DNA from: JBDGYW01 sp964580055
GTDB taxonomy: Bacteria; Gemmatimonadota; Gemmatimonadetes; Gemmatimonadales; GWC2-71-9
Direction: 5' to 3'
Assembly (NCBI GenBank): GCA_964580055.1
Contig: CAZOJI010000023.1
Coordinates: forward strand, 1 to 64,000
Length of the DNA: 64,000 nt
Shown here: piece by piece, positions 51,999 through 61,592 of the stretch
Position numbering within the stretch: position 1 is the stretch's first letter
Layout of the letters: each line of letters opens with the position of its first letter
Made by a program: the position numbers and the translations under genes
Notes under the pieces: generated by a model
The model's input: only the letters and a program-made list of their open reading frames with translations
Told to the model about the DNA's origin: nothing
The model's database searches: none

Positions 51999-53585
51999 CT
52001 ACTGTTGTCGGGCCGCCGCCAAGAGTTCTTCCTGAGTTGACGCGTGGGTGAGCAGATCTATGCCTGCGCTGACCTGGTCATCGGAGCGCACCCGGCGAAC
52101 CAGTTCCGCCGATCTCCCAAACACGTAGCGAGCCAGTTCGAAGCCAAGTTGGGTAGAGATCAAACCGTCGGCGCCACGCCAAACGGAGTCAGGGATCACG
52201 ACTCCGCGTGTACGAACCCGGTCGAGGAGTTGGTTCAGCATCCCGTCGGTTACAGTGAAATCTTCATCAGTAATGATGCCTTCGCCCTTTAAGTCGAGGG
52301 CATACCGTGCCAGGGCGTCAGTGTACTTGGGAATGTCTCCACCCAACGTGCGGACGAAGGCCTGTTCGGCGGCGTCGAGCGTGTCGGGATATTCGATGTC
52401 CGGTGCTATGCCGCCTCCACCGGCCAAAGGCCTTCCTGCGTCCGAATAGAAGACAAGCGAGTCTGAAGCGGTGGAATCCTCATCAGCGGACCCTGTAGCT
52501 ACAATACCGCCTGATGCGAACCGGTACTGCGGGCGGTCGATGGAACGACCGCTCGGTGTGAACCACCGGGAAGTAGTTACGGTTACGGCTTCCGTTTCTG
52601 AAAGCGGGAACACGCGATAGGCGACTCCCTTGCCGAAGCTTCGGGTTCCCAGAATGAGAGCGCGGTCGTGGTCCTGGAGTGCTCCGGCCAGAATCTCTGC
52701 GGAGCTAGCGGTGCCTCTGTTGATGAGTACTACCAGTGGCAGGTCTGGCCACCGTGCTGGCCGCGTCGTCGAAAAAGCGTGAGATTCTCCCGCCGCGCGA
52801 CCCTTCATGTCTACGACCAACTGGTCGGGCTTCAGAAACAGGTCTGCCAGGGCGACTCCCTGCTGAACGATGCCTCCCGGGTTGTTGCGGAGATCGAGAA
52901 TGAGGGATTGGGCGCCTTGGCTCTGGAGGTCTTCAATCGCTTCACTGAGTTCCCGCGCCGCCGTCTGGCTTACGGACGTGAGGCGTAAATACCCAATGCC
53001 CGGCCCAACGAGGGTCTTACCTTCGACGTAGTTGACATGAATACGTGCACGAGTTATGGCGAAGTCCAACGGCTCCGGTATACCGGCCCTGGCAATCTTG
53101 AGACGGACCTCGGTGCCCGGCGGACCGCGCATAACGTCGGCAGCCTGCTGTGTGGGCCAGTCCTTGGTGGATCGACCCTCGATTTCGACTATCAAGTCAC
53201 CGGCTACGATACCGGCCCGGTCTCCCGGTGTGTCGGGCAACGGCCCAACAACGGTGATCCACCCATCACGGGACTCGATTCTAACGCCTACGCCTCCGTA
53301 ATCCCCTGTCGTGCTGAGACTGAGTTGCTCGTACCCTTCACGGCGCAGGTAGGACGTATATGGGTCGAGGCGTTCCAGCATGCCATCGATGGCCAACTCG
53401 TACAGGTCACTGGTCTCGACCGTGTCCACGTAGTACTGAGATACGTAGCTGACGATCTCCTCGAACAACCGCTCCTTGCTTATGTCATCAGTTGCCGAGC
53501 CAGCCGGTCTCTGTAGAAGCCACCCTCCTGAAAAGAAGGCCACGAACACCACTGTGATACCAAAGGCTAGACGCCGTTGCTTCAT
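51999..53585 (-). CDS. S41 family C-terminal processing peptidase
   Basis: 528 residues. N-terminal membrane anchor/signal (LAFGITVVFVAFFSGGWLL), an N-terminal helical domain, PDZ (about 80-165, DYGGVGVRIE, PGDRAGIVAGDLIVEI), and the S41 protease domain with GIGYLRL, LDLRNNPGG, catalytic Ser295 in GTASSAEIL and Lys319 in SFGKG. A C-terminal helical extension of about 130 residues follows. Periplasmic tail-specific protease of the CtpA/Prc family, acting on misfolded or regulatory envelope proteins. The ATG at 53585 has GGAG upstream. Confidence 0.93.
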   Translation of the reverse strand: MKQRRLAFGITVVFVAFFSGGWLLQRPAGSATDDISKERLFEEIVSYVSQYYVDTVETSDLYELAIDGMLERLDPYTSYLRREGYEQLSLSTTGDYGGVGVRIESRDGWITVVGPLPDTPGDRAGIVAGDLIVEIEGRSTKDWPTQQAADVMRGPPGTEVRLKIARAGIPEPLDFAITRARIHVNYVEGKTLVGPGIGYLRLTSVSQTAARELSEAIEDLQSQGAQSLILDLRNNPGGIVQQGVALADLFLKPDQLVVDMKGRAAGESHAFSTTRPARWPDLPLVVLINRGTASSAEILAGALQDHDRALILGTRSFGKGVAYRVFPLSETEAVTVTTSRWFTPSGRSIDRPQYRFASGGIVATGSADEDSTASDSLVFYSDAGRPLAGGGGIAPDIEYPDTLDAAEQAFVRTLGGDIPKYTDALARYALDLKGEGIITDEDFTVTDGMLNQLLDRVRTRGVVIPDSVWRGADGLISTQLGFELARYVFGRSAELVRRVRSDDQVSAGIDLLTHASTQEELLAAARQQ

Positions 53586-53927
53586 CTGTTGTCTCCACAT
53601 CACCTTATCAAATTTCCCCGCACTTCGAGTCCGCTGTTTGCCAGGCCGTGACCCTACGGACAGAATCGCGCCGACTCATGGTCCTCTTGACCTCTCCGGC
53701 CACAAAGGTGCGGTAGAACTCGAACAATACCTGGGAATCAAACTTCTACGCAAATGACATGCCCTGGGTTTGGCGGTTCGGAAAGATCGCGCAGCCTTGC
53801 GCCCGTAACTGTCGGAACTGTAGAGGCTTGCGCAGGCACTCGAACTCACTTGGTCGTCAGATCGCAGAGTCTGCTGGCATGGCGCCATCTGGCCTACTGA
53901 CCCGTCGGAGTGACAGGTTGACCTTTC
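53586..53927. other. Intergenic region between metH and the S41 peptidase
   Basis: 342 bp without a supported gene. Frames present are short and lack family resemblance. No clear terminator for metH was found. Confidence 0.5.
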
Positions 53928-56900
53928 TCAAACAGTCGGATCGTAGGCGAGATTGGGCGCCAGCCATCGCTCCACTTCGCCGATCCGCATATCCTTGCGG
54001 CTGGCGTAATCCTCTACCTGGTCGCGACCGATTCTTCCGACTCCGAAATAGGCAGACTGCGGGTGCGAGAAATACCAACCGCACACCGAGGCCGCCGGAT
54101 GCATCGCGCAGCTCTCGGTCAATCTGATCCCGATGTTGCCGGGAACATCCAGCAGGTCGAACAACGTTGTCTTTTCGACGTGGTCGGGGCATGCCGGGTA
54201 GCCTGGTGCAGGTCGGATGCCCACAAATTTGCCTTTGCTCAACTCCAGGTCTGTCAGAACCTCGTCCTGTGCGTAACCCCAATACTCCTTTCTGATCCTC
54301 TCGTGCAGGCGTTCTGCGAACGCTTCGGCAAGTCGGTCGGCGAGTGTCTCGCTCAGGACGCTGCGGTAGTCATCGTGATCCGCCTCGAACTCGGCACACA
54401 ATTCGTCGATACCGGCGCCCGCAGTCGCCGCAAACGCGCCAATGTAGTCAGGTATTCCCGTCGACTCCGGGGCTACATAGTCTGCCAAACAGTAGTTGGG
54501 ACGTCCGTTCGGTTTTGCAATCTGCTGCCGAAGTTGATGGGCAACGGCACGAACGGTTTTTCTGTCTTCGCTCCCGTAGATCTCCACGTCGTCCCAAGAC
54601 ATCGTGTTCGCGGGAAAGAGACCTATGACCCCTTTGGCGGTCAGGAGGTGCTCGTCAGCGATTCTCTCAAGCAGGGCAAGCGAATCGTTCAGGAGCCTCT
54701 TGGCGGCATCGCCCGTAACCGGGTCCTCGAGAATATCGGGGTATCTACCCTTCAACTCCCAGGCCTTGAAGAACGGTCCCCAGTCTATGTAGTCGGTCAA
54801 CTCTCGTATCGAATAGTCGTCGAACACCTCTACGCCAAGCCTTTGGGGGCGAGGCGGCGTGTAACCATCCCACTCCACCTTGACTCTGTTTTGACGTGCC
54901 GTCTCGAGTGATACGATCCGCTTGCTTCCGCCCCTGTCGGCGTGCGAGTCGCGTACTCTTGCGTACTGCCGCCGAATGTCCTCCACATACGCTGCCCGTG
55001 TCTCCTTGTTCAACAGGTTCCTTACAACCCCAACGCTCTGTGAAGCATCGTGGACGTGAACCGTGGGGCCGCCGTATTCGGGTTCTATCCTGGCGGCAGT
55101 GTGGGCCTTGGATGTAGTCGCCCCGCCGATCAGGAGAGGAATATCGAGGTCGGCGCGACGCATGTCGCGGGCCACATGCGCCATCTCGTCAAGTGAAGGA
55201 GTAATCAGTCCACTCAGCCCGACGGCGTCGGCGCCTTCGGAAAGTACTGTCTCAATGATCCTATCGGCCGGTACCATCACGCCGAGGTCGATTATTTTGT
55301 AGTTGTTGCAGCCAAGGACCACGCCGGCGATGTTCTTCCCGATATCGTGGACGTCGCCTTTGACCGTGGCGAGCACGAGCTTGCCATCGAATCTTTGGAC
55401 GCCATCGGCGTTGCCCCGCTCTTGCTCTATGTACGGTGTCAGATAGCCCACCGCCTTTTTCATGACACGGGCGGACTTCAGCACCTGAGGCAAAAACATC
55501 TTCCCACTGCCGAACAGTTCGCCTACGCGATTCATACCCGCCATCAGAGGACCTTCGATCACATGCAGCGGTCGGTCGGCGTGTTGCCGCGCCTCCTCCA
55601 CGTCAACTTCGATGTAGTCGACAATTCCGTCCGTAAGGGCGTGAGCGAGTCTCTGGTGGACGGGCAGAGAACGCCATGCGAGATCCGGCCCTTCTGCCGT
55701 TGTCTTGTCTTTGACGGTGGTTGCCAACTCGACCAGCCGGTCGGTCGCGTCAGGCCTGCGATCAAACAGCACGTCTTCCACCGCCGTGCGGAGATCCTCC
55801 GGCACATCGTCGTACACTGCTAATTGTCCAGCGTTTACGATGCCCATGTCCATCCCCGCGTCTATCGCGTGGTAGAGGAATGAGGCGTGCATGGCTTCAC
55901 GGACGGTATTGTTACCTCGGAACGAAAAGGAAACGTTGCTGACGCCGCCGCTCACCAGAGCAAAAGGCAGGGTTTCCTTTATGGTCCTGCAAGCCTCGAT
56001 GAAGGCTATGGCGTACTGATTGTGCTGTTCGATTCCTGTTCCTACCGCGAAGATGTTGGGATCCACAACTATGTCCTCTGGGGGGAACCCAACCTCTTCG
56101 GTGAGTATGCGGTAGGCACGAGTGCAGATATCTACCTTGCGCTGTTCGGTGTCGGCCTGGCCGTGCTCATCAAAAGCCATGACGATCACGGCTGCACCGT
56201 ACCTGCGTATTTGCGCTGCCCTTTCTACGAACGCCTCTTCGCCTTCCTTGAGGCTGATGGAGTTCACTACGCCTTTTCCTTGAAGGCACTTCAACCCTGC
56301 TTCGATGACCGTCCATTTGGATGAGTCAACGACTACCGGTACGCGGCTAATATCCGGCTCGGCTGCGATGAGGTTCAGGAATGTAGTCATCGCCTCCTCG
56401 GAATCGAGAAGCGCCTCATCCATACTCACGTCTATCATCTGAGCGCCGTTCAACACCTGCTGCCGGCCGACCTCGATCGCGGTCTCGAAGTCGCCTTCCT
56501 GTATCAACCGCCTGAAACGTGCGGAGCCGGCGACGTTGGTTCTCTCACCAATGTTGACGAAGAGGCTGTCCGGCCGGATATCCAGAGGTTCGAGGCCCGA
56601 GAGTCTTGTGTAGCGCTCTTTGGTCGGTACCGTTCGAGGAGGAACGCCGGACACGGCTTCTGCAATTGCCTCCACATGAGCCGGATTCGTGCCGCAGCAA
56701 CCGCCGACGATGTTCACGAACCCGCGTTGCGCGAATTCGCCGAGTATCTCTGCAGTCTCGGCTGGGGTTTGGTCGTATTCTCCAAATTCGTTGGGCAACC
56801 CCGCATTGGGGTGGCAGCTGACCAGCACATCGCAGGTCGCCGACAGATCCTCGATGTGCGGTCTCAGCTCCTTGCCGCCCAAGGCGCAGTTCAGCCCGAC

Positions 56901-57650
56901 GCAGAATGGCGATGAATGTCTGATAGAGTACCAAAACGCTTGCACCGTCTGCCCCGATAGCGTGCGCCCGCTGGCGTCCGTGATCGTGCCGGAAACCCAT
57001 ATCGGGATCTGCTCGCCACGTTTTTGCATGATACCGGACAGTGCAAATAGAGCCGCCTTACAGTTCAACGTGTCGAATACCGTCTCGATCAAAAGCACAT
57101 CCGCCCCGCCTTCGATCAGTGCTTCGGCCTGTTCAGTGTACGCAGCCGCTAGTTGATCAAAGGTGACGTTTCGGTGTCCCGGGTCGTTCACGTCGGGCGA
57201 AATAGAGGCAGTGCGATTGGTGGGTCCGATACTGGCCGCGACGAACCTGGGTGTGGACGGGTCCTCGGCGGTGTATCGATCCGCAACCCTCCGTGCGACC
57301 TGCGCGGCAGCCAGGTTGATTTCACGCGCGACGCCATGGGTTCCGTAATCTGCTTGTGAGATCGCCGATCCACTGAAGCTGTTGGTCAGAATTATGTCGG
57401 CCCCTGCATCGAGGTATTCAGAGTGAATCTCCTCGATTACGTCAGGGCGGCTTATCGACAACAGATCGTTGTTTCCTTTCAAGAGGGTGTCGTGATGCTC
57501 AAACCGCTCGCCCCGGAAATCATCCTCTTCCAGCTCGTACTTCTGGATCAGCGTGCCCATTGCACCGTCGAGAACGAGTATCCGTTTGGCGACCTCCTTG
57601 TGAAACAGAGAAATCCGATCGCTGCGTGCCACTTGCATAGAATTCACCAT
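53928..57650 (-). CDS. metH: Cobalamin-dependent methionine synthase
   Basis: 1240 residues with all four modules: homocysteine-binding barrel (about 15-330; zinc cysteines in LNCALGG and GGCCGTNP), pterin-binding barrel (345-600), B12-binding region (640-890; D-x-H-x-x-G motif VKGDVHDIGKN), and the reactivation domain (920-1240; SAM-binding ESCAMHPAASVCGWYF). It methylates homocysteine from 5-methyl-tetrahydrofolate. The ATG at 57650 was chosen because AGGAG lies eight bases upstream and the longer frame runs back through the riboswitch terminator. Control is by the SAM-II element upstream. Confidence 0.97.
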   Translation of the reverse strand: MVNSMQVARSDRISLFHKEVAKRILVLDGAMGTLIQKYELEEDDFRGERFEHHDTLLKGNNDLLSISRPDVIEEIHSEYLDAGADIILTNSFSGSAISQADYGTHGVAREINLAAAQVARRVADRYTAEDPSTPRFVAASIGPTNRTASISPDVNDPGHRNVTFDQLAAAYTEQAEALIEGGADVLLIETVFDTLNCKAALFALSGIMQKRGEQIPIWVSGTITDASGRTLSGQTVQAFWYSIRHSSPFCVGLNCALGGKELRPHIEDLSATCDVLVSCHPNAGLPNEFGEYDQTPAETAEILGEFAQRGFVNIVGGCCGTNPAHVEAIAEAVSGVPPRTVPTKERYTRLSGLEPLDIRPDSLFVNIGERTNVAGSARFRRLIQEGDFETAIEVGRQQVLNGAQMIDVSMDEALLDSEEAMTTFLNLIAAEPDISRVPVVVDSSKWTVIEAGLKCLQGKGVVNSISLKEGEEAFVERAAQIRRYGAAVIVMAFDEHGQADTEQRKVDICTRAYRILTEEVGFPPEDIVVDPNIFAVGTGIEQHNQYAIAFIEACRTIKETLPFALVSGGVSNVSFSFRGNNTVREAMHASFLYHAIDAGMDMGIVNAGQLAVYDDVPEDLRTAVEDVLFDRRPDATDRLVELATTVKDKTTAEGPDLAWRSLPVHQRLAHALTDGIVDYIEVDVEEARQHADRPLHVIEGPLMAGMNRVGELFGSGKMFLPQVLKSARVMKKAVGYLTPYIEQERGNADGVQRFDGKLVLATVKGDVHDIGKNIAGVVLGCNNYKIIDLGVMVPADRIIETVLSEGADAVGLSGLITPSLDEMAHVARDMRRADLDIPLLIGGATTSKAHTAARIEPEYGGPTVHVHDASQSVGVVRNLLNKETRAAYVEDIRRQYARVRDSHADRGGSKRIVSLETARQNRVKVEWDGYTPPRPQRLGVEVFDDYSIRELTDYIDWGPFFKAWELKGRYPDILEDPVTGDAAKRLLNDSLALLERIADEHLLTAKGVIGLFPANTMSWDDVEIYGSEDRKTVRAVAHQLRQQIAKPNGRPNYCLADYVAPESTGIPDYIGAFAATAGAGIDELCAEFEADHDDYRSVLSETLADRLAEAFAERLHERIRKEYWGYAQDEVLTDLELSKGKFVGIRPAPGYPACPDHVEKTTLFDLLDVPGNIGIRLTESCAMHPAASVCGWYFSHPQSAYFGVGRIGRDQVEDYASRKDMRIGEVERWLAPNLAYDPTV

Positions 57651-57663
57651 GAGACTGCTCCTC

Positions 57664-57705
57664 AAAAAAAAGCCCCCGTCGCCAAAGACCGCGGGGGAGC
57701 TTTTT
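57664..57705 (-). terminator. Intrinsic terminator in the metH leader
   Basis: On the minus strand CTCCCCCG-type 5' arm and CGGGGG 3' arm form a GC-rich 6-bp core that can extend by G-C and A-T pairs (AAAAAGC with GCTTTTT), followed by eight T. It lies between the riboswitch and the metH ribosome site and should end transcription before the gene. Its 5' arm overlaps the last seven bases of the aptamer. Confidence 0.8.
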
Positions 57706-57752
57706 AGCGACTTATTTACCGTGGCTGCAATACGCCGCAAATCACCACGTGA
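57699..57752 (-). ncRNA. SAM-II riboswitch aptamer
   Basis: Read on the minus strand, the element has the SAM-II order: P1 5' arm CGTGGT, loop GATTT, core CGTATTGCA, P1 3' arm GCCACG, the linker TAAAT, and the pseudoknot strand GCTAAAAAGC. Compared with the known metagenomic metX SAM-II sequence as I recall it, the P1 helix and the outer pair of the pseudoknot (CC/GG there, GC/GC here) change while staying paired, which supports the fold. It binds S-adenosylmethionine and lies upstream of metH, a fitting target. Confidence 0.85.
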
Positions 57753-57836
57753 TACAGTTGTAACTTGCAATGTATGTCTATTTGTCGGATGCAGAAAGGG
57801 ACGACCGGGAGATTTCGCGCTCGTAGTGTCCCAGGC

Positions 57837-58103
57837 TCAGAGTCCGAGCGCTCCCAATACGTCCGATTCGGCCATGCCCTCGACTCTCACGCGTTTGCGT
57901 TTGGCCGTCGTGCCGCTGGTGATCGCCACTGCGTTGCGTGGAACACCGATCTCCTTGGATAGGAATCGGATCAACTCTTGATTGGCTGCGCCTTCAACCG
58001 GCGGGGCCGCGATCCTTATCTTGATCGCATCCCCATGCCAGCCGACGAGTTGCGTTTTGCTGGCTTTCGGCTGAGCATAAATCCAGAGACTACAGGATCT
58101 CAA
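57837..58103 (-). CDS. yggU: DUF167/YggU family protein
   Basis: 88 residues. Contains the family core QPKASKTQLVGWHGDAIKIRIAAPPVEGAANQELI (shown in the frame from 58080 down) and SGTTAKRKRVRV. It starts with TTG overlapping the yggT stop (TTGA), so it is translationally coupled; a much longer frame through yggT exists but is antisense-like in composition and not supported. YggU proteins are small, widely conserved and of unknown function, often next to yggT as here. Confidence 0.85.
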   Translation of the reverse strand: MRSCSLWIYAQPKASKTQLVGWHGDAIKIRIAAPPVEGAANQELIRFLSKEIGVPRNAVAITSGTTAKRKRVRVEGMAESDVLGALGL

Positions 58104-58666
58104 ATTATCCCCAGCACGATGCTCAGAGCGATTTGGAGCAACAACCAGGCAACCAGGGGCGTTATGTCGATCATTCCTATCGGCGGAACGATCTTGCGCA
58201 GGGGCTCGACTATCCAGTCTGTGAGGACATAGGCCGGCCTCATCCAACGGTTGAAGCGGCCTATTCTGAACCACGATCCTATCACCCGGGCTATCAGGGC
58301 AATTATCATCAGTTGGCCAGCGTAGTAGACGATCAGTCGAAGCACGCCTCTCGGCCCCGCCTGGCTGGCCATTGTCAATCTGAGCGTCTGAGCGATTATC
58401 CACTCGGTCAGAGTTATCACCAGGATACCCCCGACTACGCTACCACCAAGCAGCCACCATCCCGCCTTTTGCGGGTTCCCGCCACGCCTACGCAGCCAGA
58501 ATTCGACGGGTTCCAGGATGGGGTCCGAAAACCTGCGTATCGCCCTGCCGGTCTTGCCGAATGGGTTGATGCGGCGAGTCATTACTGCCCACGACCCGAA
58601 TGCCACGACACAGCAGATGAGGAAAACCCCAAAGACGAGGCCACGGATCAGATCGAGAATGAACAT
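58100..58666 (-). CDS. yggT: YggT family membrane protein
   Basis: 188 residues with four membrane helices in two YGGT units: an N-terminal unit (residues 1-75) with the R-R-I-N-P-F and DPILEP-type motif (FSDPILEPVEFWLRR) and a C-terminal unit with RIGRFNRWMRPAYVLTDWIVEPLRKIVPP. The family is implicated in osmotic or division-site functions in some bacteria but has no settled role. Paired with yggU by an overlapping junction. Confidence 0.9.
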   Translation of the reverse strand: MFILDLIRGLVFGVFLICCVVAFGSWAVMTRRINPFGKTGRAIRRFSDPILEPVEFWLRRRGGNPQKAGWWLLGGSVVGGILVITLTEWIIAQTLRLTMASQAGPRGVLRLIVYYAGQLMIIALIARVIGSWFRIGRFNRWMRPAYVLTDWIVEPLRKIVPPIGMIDITPLVAWLLLQIALSIVLGII

Positions 58667-58907
58667 CTAGCGCTATTGCTCCCCTTGAGGTGTTCGAATA
58701 CCCGGGCTATCAACATAATGCGTATCGACCAACGACGGTTCCACCGGATTCCTGGCCTAGTTCTTAATCTGGTGAAGTGCTCGACCCGACCGAAGATATC
58801 GATGCGATAGTCCGACGTTTTCGCGGGAAAGAAAACGAGACCACTGCCTGGCCCACCTCTGGAGCGCTGCGGTCGCCGCTCCTATTGAAAGGATGAGTAG
58901 CTGCTAT

Positions 58908-61229
58908 TCAAGTTAGCTCCAATCCCGCAAGTCGCACCGCGACAATCCCGTTCGCCGGCATTGGCACATCTGCAGTGCCGCTCCGCCTGACGGGAATATC
59001 CTCCTTGTACCGCTCCAGATAGTCGACCGCTTCCACGGTTCGGAATTCGAGAATTCCTGGACCGACGCTCACGTTTCTTGAGACTCCCAGAATCTCCTGC
59101 AAATAGGCGATGGCACCGTAGCCATTGGCAGCCGGTTGAATGCCCAAGACGCAGACACCTACCTCCTCGACAGTCAACATTGAGCCGAATCGGGGTAAGA
59201 GGTTCGTGCCATTGGGCTCCACTCGTGCGGTGGCCATCCCCTCTGCATCCCAGCCGAACATCCACGGAACTTCCTCACCCGCGTAACGAGACATTGGTGC
59301 CAGCCGATACCGCGAAACACCACTGGGTGCGTAGCTCATGAGCGTACCCCGCTCGTCGATCGAGGCCAGCGGAGCGTCGTGCCCTCGGAAGAGAATCGTC
59401 CCGTCCCGGTCGTCCAATCGGATCCAGCGCAGGTGTTCCAACAGCGACACTGGTGGCGAACCTTCGTTCACGCCGGCCGGGATCTCCCATGATAATCGCG
59501 GCTCCTGGATGGCGAGATCGAATCGGTACTGGATTTCCGCAGATCGGATAACCTCTGTCTCGTTAGTGATGTTGAGCCAGGGTTGCCCGTCGAAGAGAAC
59601 AATGGTCGTCTTGACGTCGCCAAGACCCCGGGAACTGCGCTCCAAGACCACTTTGGTGGCAACGCCGGGGAGGCGCAGGGCCGTCACGTTCTCCAGCCGC
59701 GACTCAGGCAGTGCGTTCAACCCAGCGGATTGCGGGCGAACCCATTCCTTACCGTCAGAGAGTCGTTTCAATGATGAAATCGCACCGGTGTCGGCGGCGA
59801 TGGTTACTCTGAACGCCCTTCCCTCTGCTGAGTTGGACGCGGCCATAGTTTCCCAGCGGCCCCAGGCTTCTCCAGTCGCCGTTTCGTCAGGAAAAAACGC
59901 GTAACCCAAACCGGGAACATTTGAAGCGAACCTCTGGCCACCGCCGCCGGTGCCAGCCAGATCCGAGTGTGAAAACGGGGATGGATTGAACACCATGGTA
60001 CCAGGTACGTCCGTGGACAAGTATGGAGCTATTTCACCAAGCGTCGTTGCCCCCGGATCCACGGCACCTGCAAGCACAGCTATCAGGTTCCCCGTACGTT
60101 GTTCCACCTGGTCTACTCGGGCCTCAGCGATTTGGGTGAATCGGGCCTGGCGGGGCAGCTGCGGTTGGTTGATCGCTGTTGGAACGGTCACCGCTGTGCT
60201 CGGTGCACGCGTTTCCATCTCCCGGAAGAGAGCGTCATCGGTGGTTGCAACGATGCGCGGGTATGCAAACCGCGAATTCCAGTCCGACACGGCAGCGAGC
60301 GCATTGGAAAGGCCTTGATCGGCATTGGGATTGACTATCACGGCGGTACCAAATCTGCCATCCGGAGCAAACCGCAGCGCGGTCGAGGATAGCCAATGCT
60401 CCACACGATTTGTCATTTCGGTCTGACTCAGTTCAAACCCCAGTACGCCTGGTGTGCTACCCGCCGGCACTGACACAACGAGCACGCGCGAGCCTCCCGG
60501 TGTATCCCACCACTCGAACGGTTGATCTACGTCACGCACAATTGCCAAGACTCGGACTCCGGCACCCGCTAGCGACATCGCAACGGTACGCGGTAGGTGA
60601 ACCCCTTGAGGCGCGTATGCCGCGGGCCCCATGGGGATGGCGTATTCCCGCTCAGCAATTAGCGCTCGCTCGGCAAGCCTCAGAAAGGGAACGTGCTCGA
60701 GCGAAGAAATATCGGCCGACATGGGCAGTGGGTTTACGGTGACCGTGGAACTGCGGTGAACCGCCGTTTGCACCGCACGGTGGATGGGCCGCAGGCCTTG
60801 CAAGGAATCAACCACCTTGATGGGATCCGCGACCGTCAACAGGTGGATCGTCCATCTTGGCTGGGGCTCGAGGCGATGGTTTGTTCTGAACGGACCTCGC
60901 AGGCCTGGTGCCTCCAGCTCCGATACAACCCTCACTGCTCCAGAGAACTCCATCCACAGTTCTCCAAGGAGGGTGTCGCCCGACCTCAGGACTCCCGCTG
61001 TGCCCAACAGGCGCCGACTCCGATCGAAAACGCGAAGCCGTCCCGCCATAGCATCGACTCCCGTTACCTCGAACCGCACCAGGCTTTTCGCACCATCAGG
61101 ATGGGAGAAGAACACGCTAGGGCTGGCGTTCACGCGCAACCCTTCCTCTCGTGCACGAAGCCAAGCAGGGCGTGCGATGCATGCGCCAGCAGCAGAGACC
61201 GAGGAAAAGAAACCCCTGCGCGTTACCAA
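58908..61229 (-). CDS. Tat-exported GH38-like (alpha-mannosidase family) protein
   Basis: 773 residues from a TTG that opens a Tat signal (TRRGFFSSV, then a hydrophobic stretch). Longer frames begin at 61313 (ATG) and 61373; no start has a good ribosome site. The C-terminal half resembles the beta-rich domains of GH38 enzymes: TMVFNPSPFSHSDL, VPGLGYAFFPDE, FRVTIAADTGAISSLKRLSDGKEW, LENV. The middle (SDWNSRFAYPRIVATTDDALF) resembles the end of the GH38 catalytic barrel. I could not find the usual N-terminal barrel motifs with the nucleophile aspartate, so activity is doubtful. Isolated gene. Confidence 0.5.
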   Translation of the reverse strand: MVTRRGFFSSVSAAGACIARPAWLRAREEGLRVNASPSVFFSHPDGAKSLVRFEVTGVDAMAGRLRVFDRSRRLLGTAGVLRSGDTLLGELWMEFSGAVRVVSELEAPGLRGPFRTNHRLEPQPRWTIHLLTVADPIKVVDSLQGLRPIHRAVQTAVHRSSTVTVNPLPMSADISSLEHVPFLRLAERALIAEREYAIPMGPAAYAPQGVHLPRTVAMSLAGAGVRVLAIVRDVDQPFEWWDTPGGSRVLVVSVPAGSTPGVLGFELSQTEMTNRVEHWLSSTALRFAPDGRFGTAVIVNPNADQGLSNALAAVSDWNSRFAYPRIVATTDDALFREMETRAPSTAVTVPTAINQPQLPRQARFTQIAEARVDQVEQRTGNLIAVLAGAVDPGATTLGEIAPYLSTDVPGTMVFNPSPFSHSDLAGTGGGGQRFASNVPGLGYAFFPDETATGEAWGRWETMAASNSAEGRAFRVTIAADTGAISSLKRLSDGKEWVRPQSAGLNALPESRLENVTALRLPGVATKVVLERSSRGLGDVKTTIVLFDGQPWLNITNETEVIRSAEIQYRFDLAIQEPRLSWEIPAGVNEGSPPVSLLEHLRWIRLDDRDGTILFRGHDAPLASIDERGTLMSYAPSGVSRYRLAPMSRYAGEEVPWMFGWDAEGMATARVEPNGTNLLPRFGSMLTVEEVGVCVLGIQPAANGYGAIAYLQEILGVSRNVSVGPGILEFRTVEAVDYLERYKEDIPVRRSGTADVPMPANGIVAVRLAGLELT

Positions 61230-61592
61230 GTTCTTTTCAGGCAATTGTTTCGGTTCCAGTAGGTGAGGGAAGACACGGTGCAGAAATCTATGCGGTAGAC
61301 GCCAGGCATGCATCGCGGTTGCGAGCGACGTGAAACCGCAGTTGATCGCGTTGCATGCTACCGTCCAGGGCATGGCTGCCTACGAGACTTGCCGCATTCT
61401 CAAAGAGATGCTCGAATTGGCCGGCTGTCGGGTGATTATATATGCTGATAAAGCGGAAAGTGCTTCCCATCTCAGGTCAATTGTTCCGCTGGGCTCGTTA
61501 TCCTCAACACCTCTAGGACATGTAAGATGTTGCAGTACAGCAACTTGCGGCATGGCACCGGATATGCCTTCGGGTGTTCGGGAGGATGCGCA

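Noticed and set aside
57837..58403. A 188-codon frame including yggU
   Set aside because: The N-terminal 100 codons overlap yggT out of frame and have no similarity; the TTG overlapping the yggT stop gives the normal YggU length.
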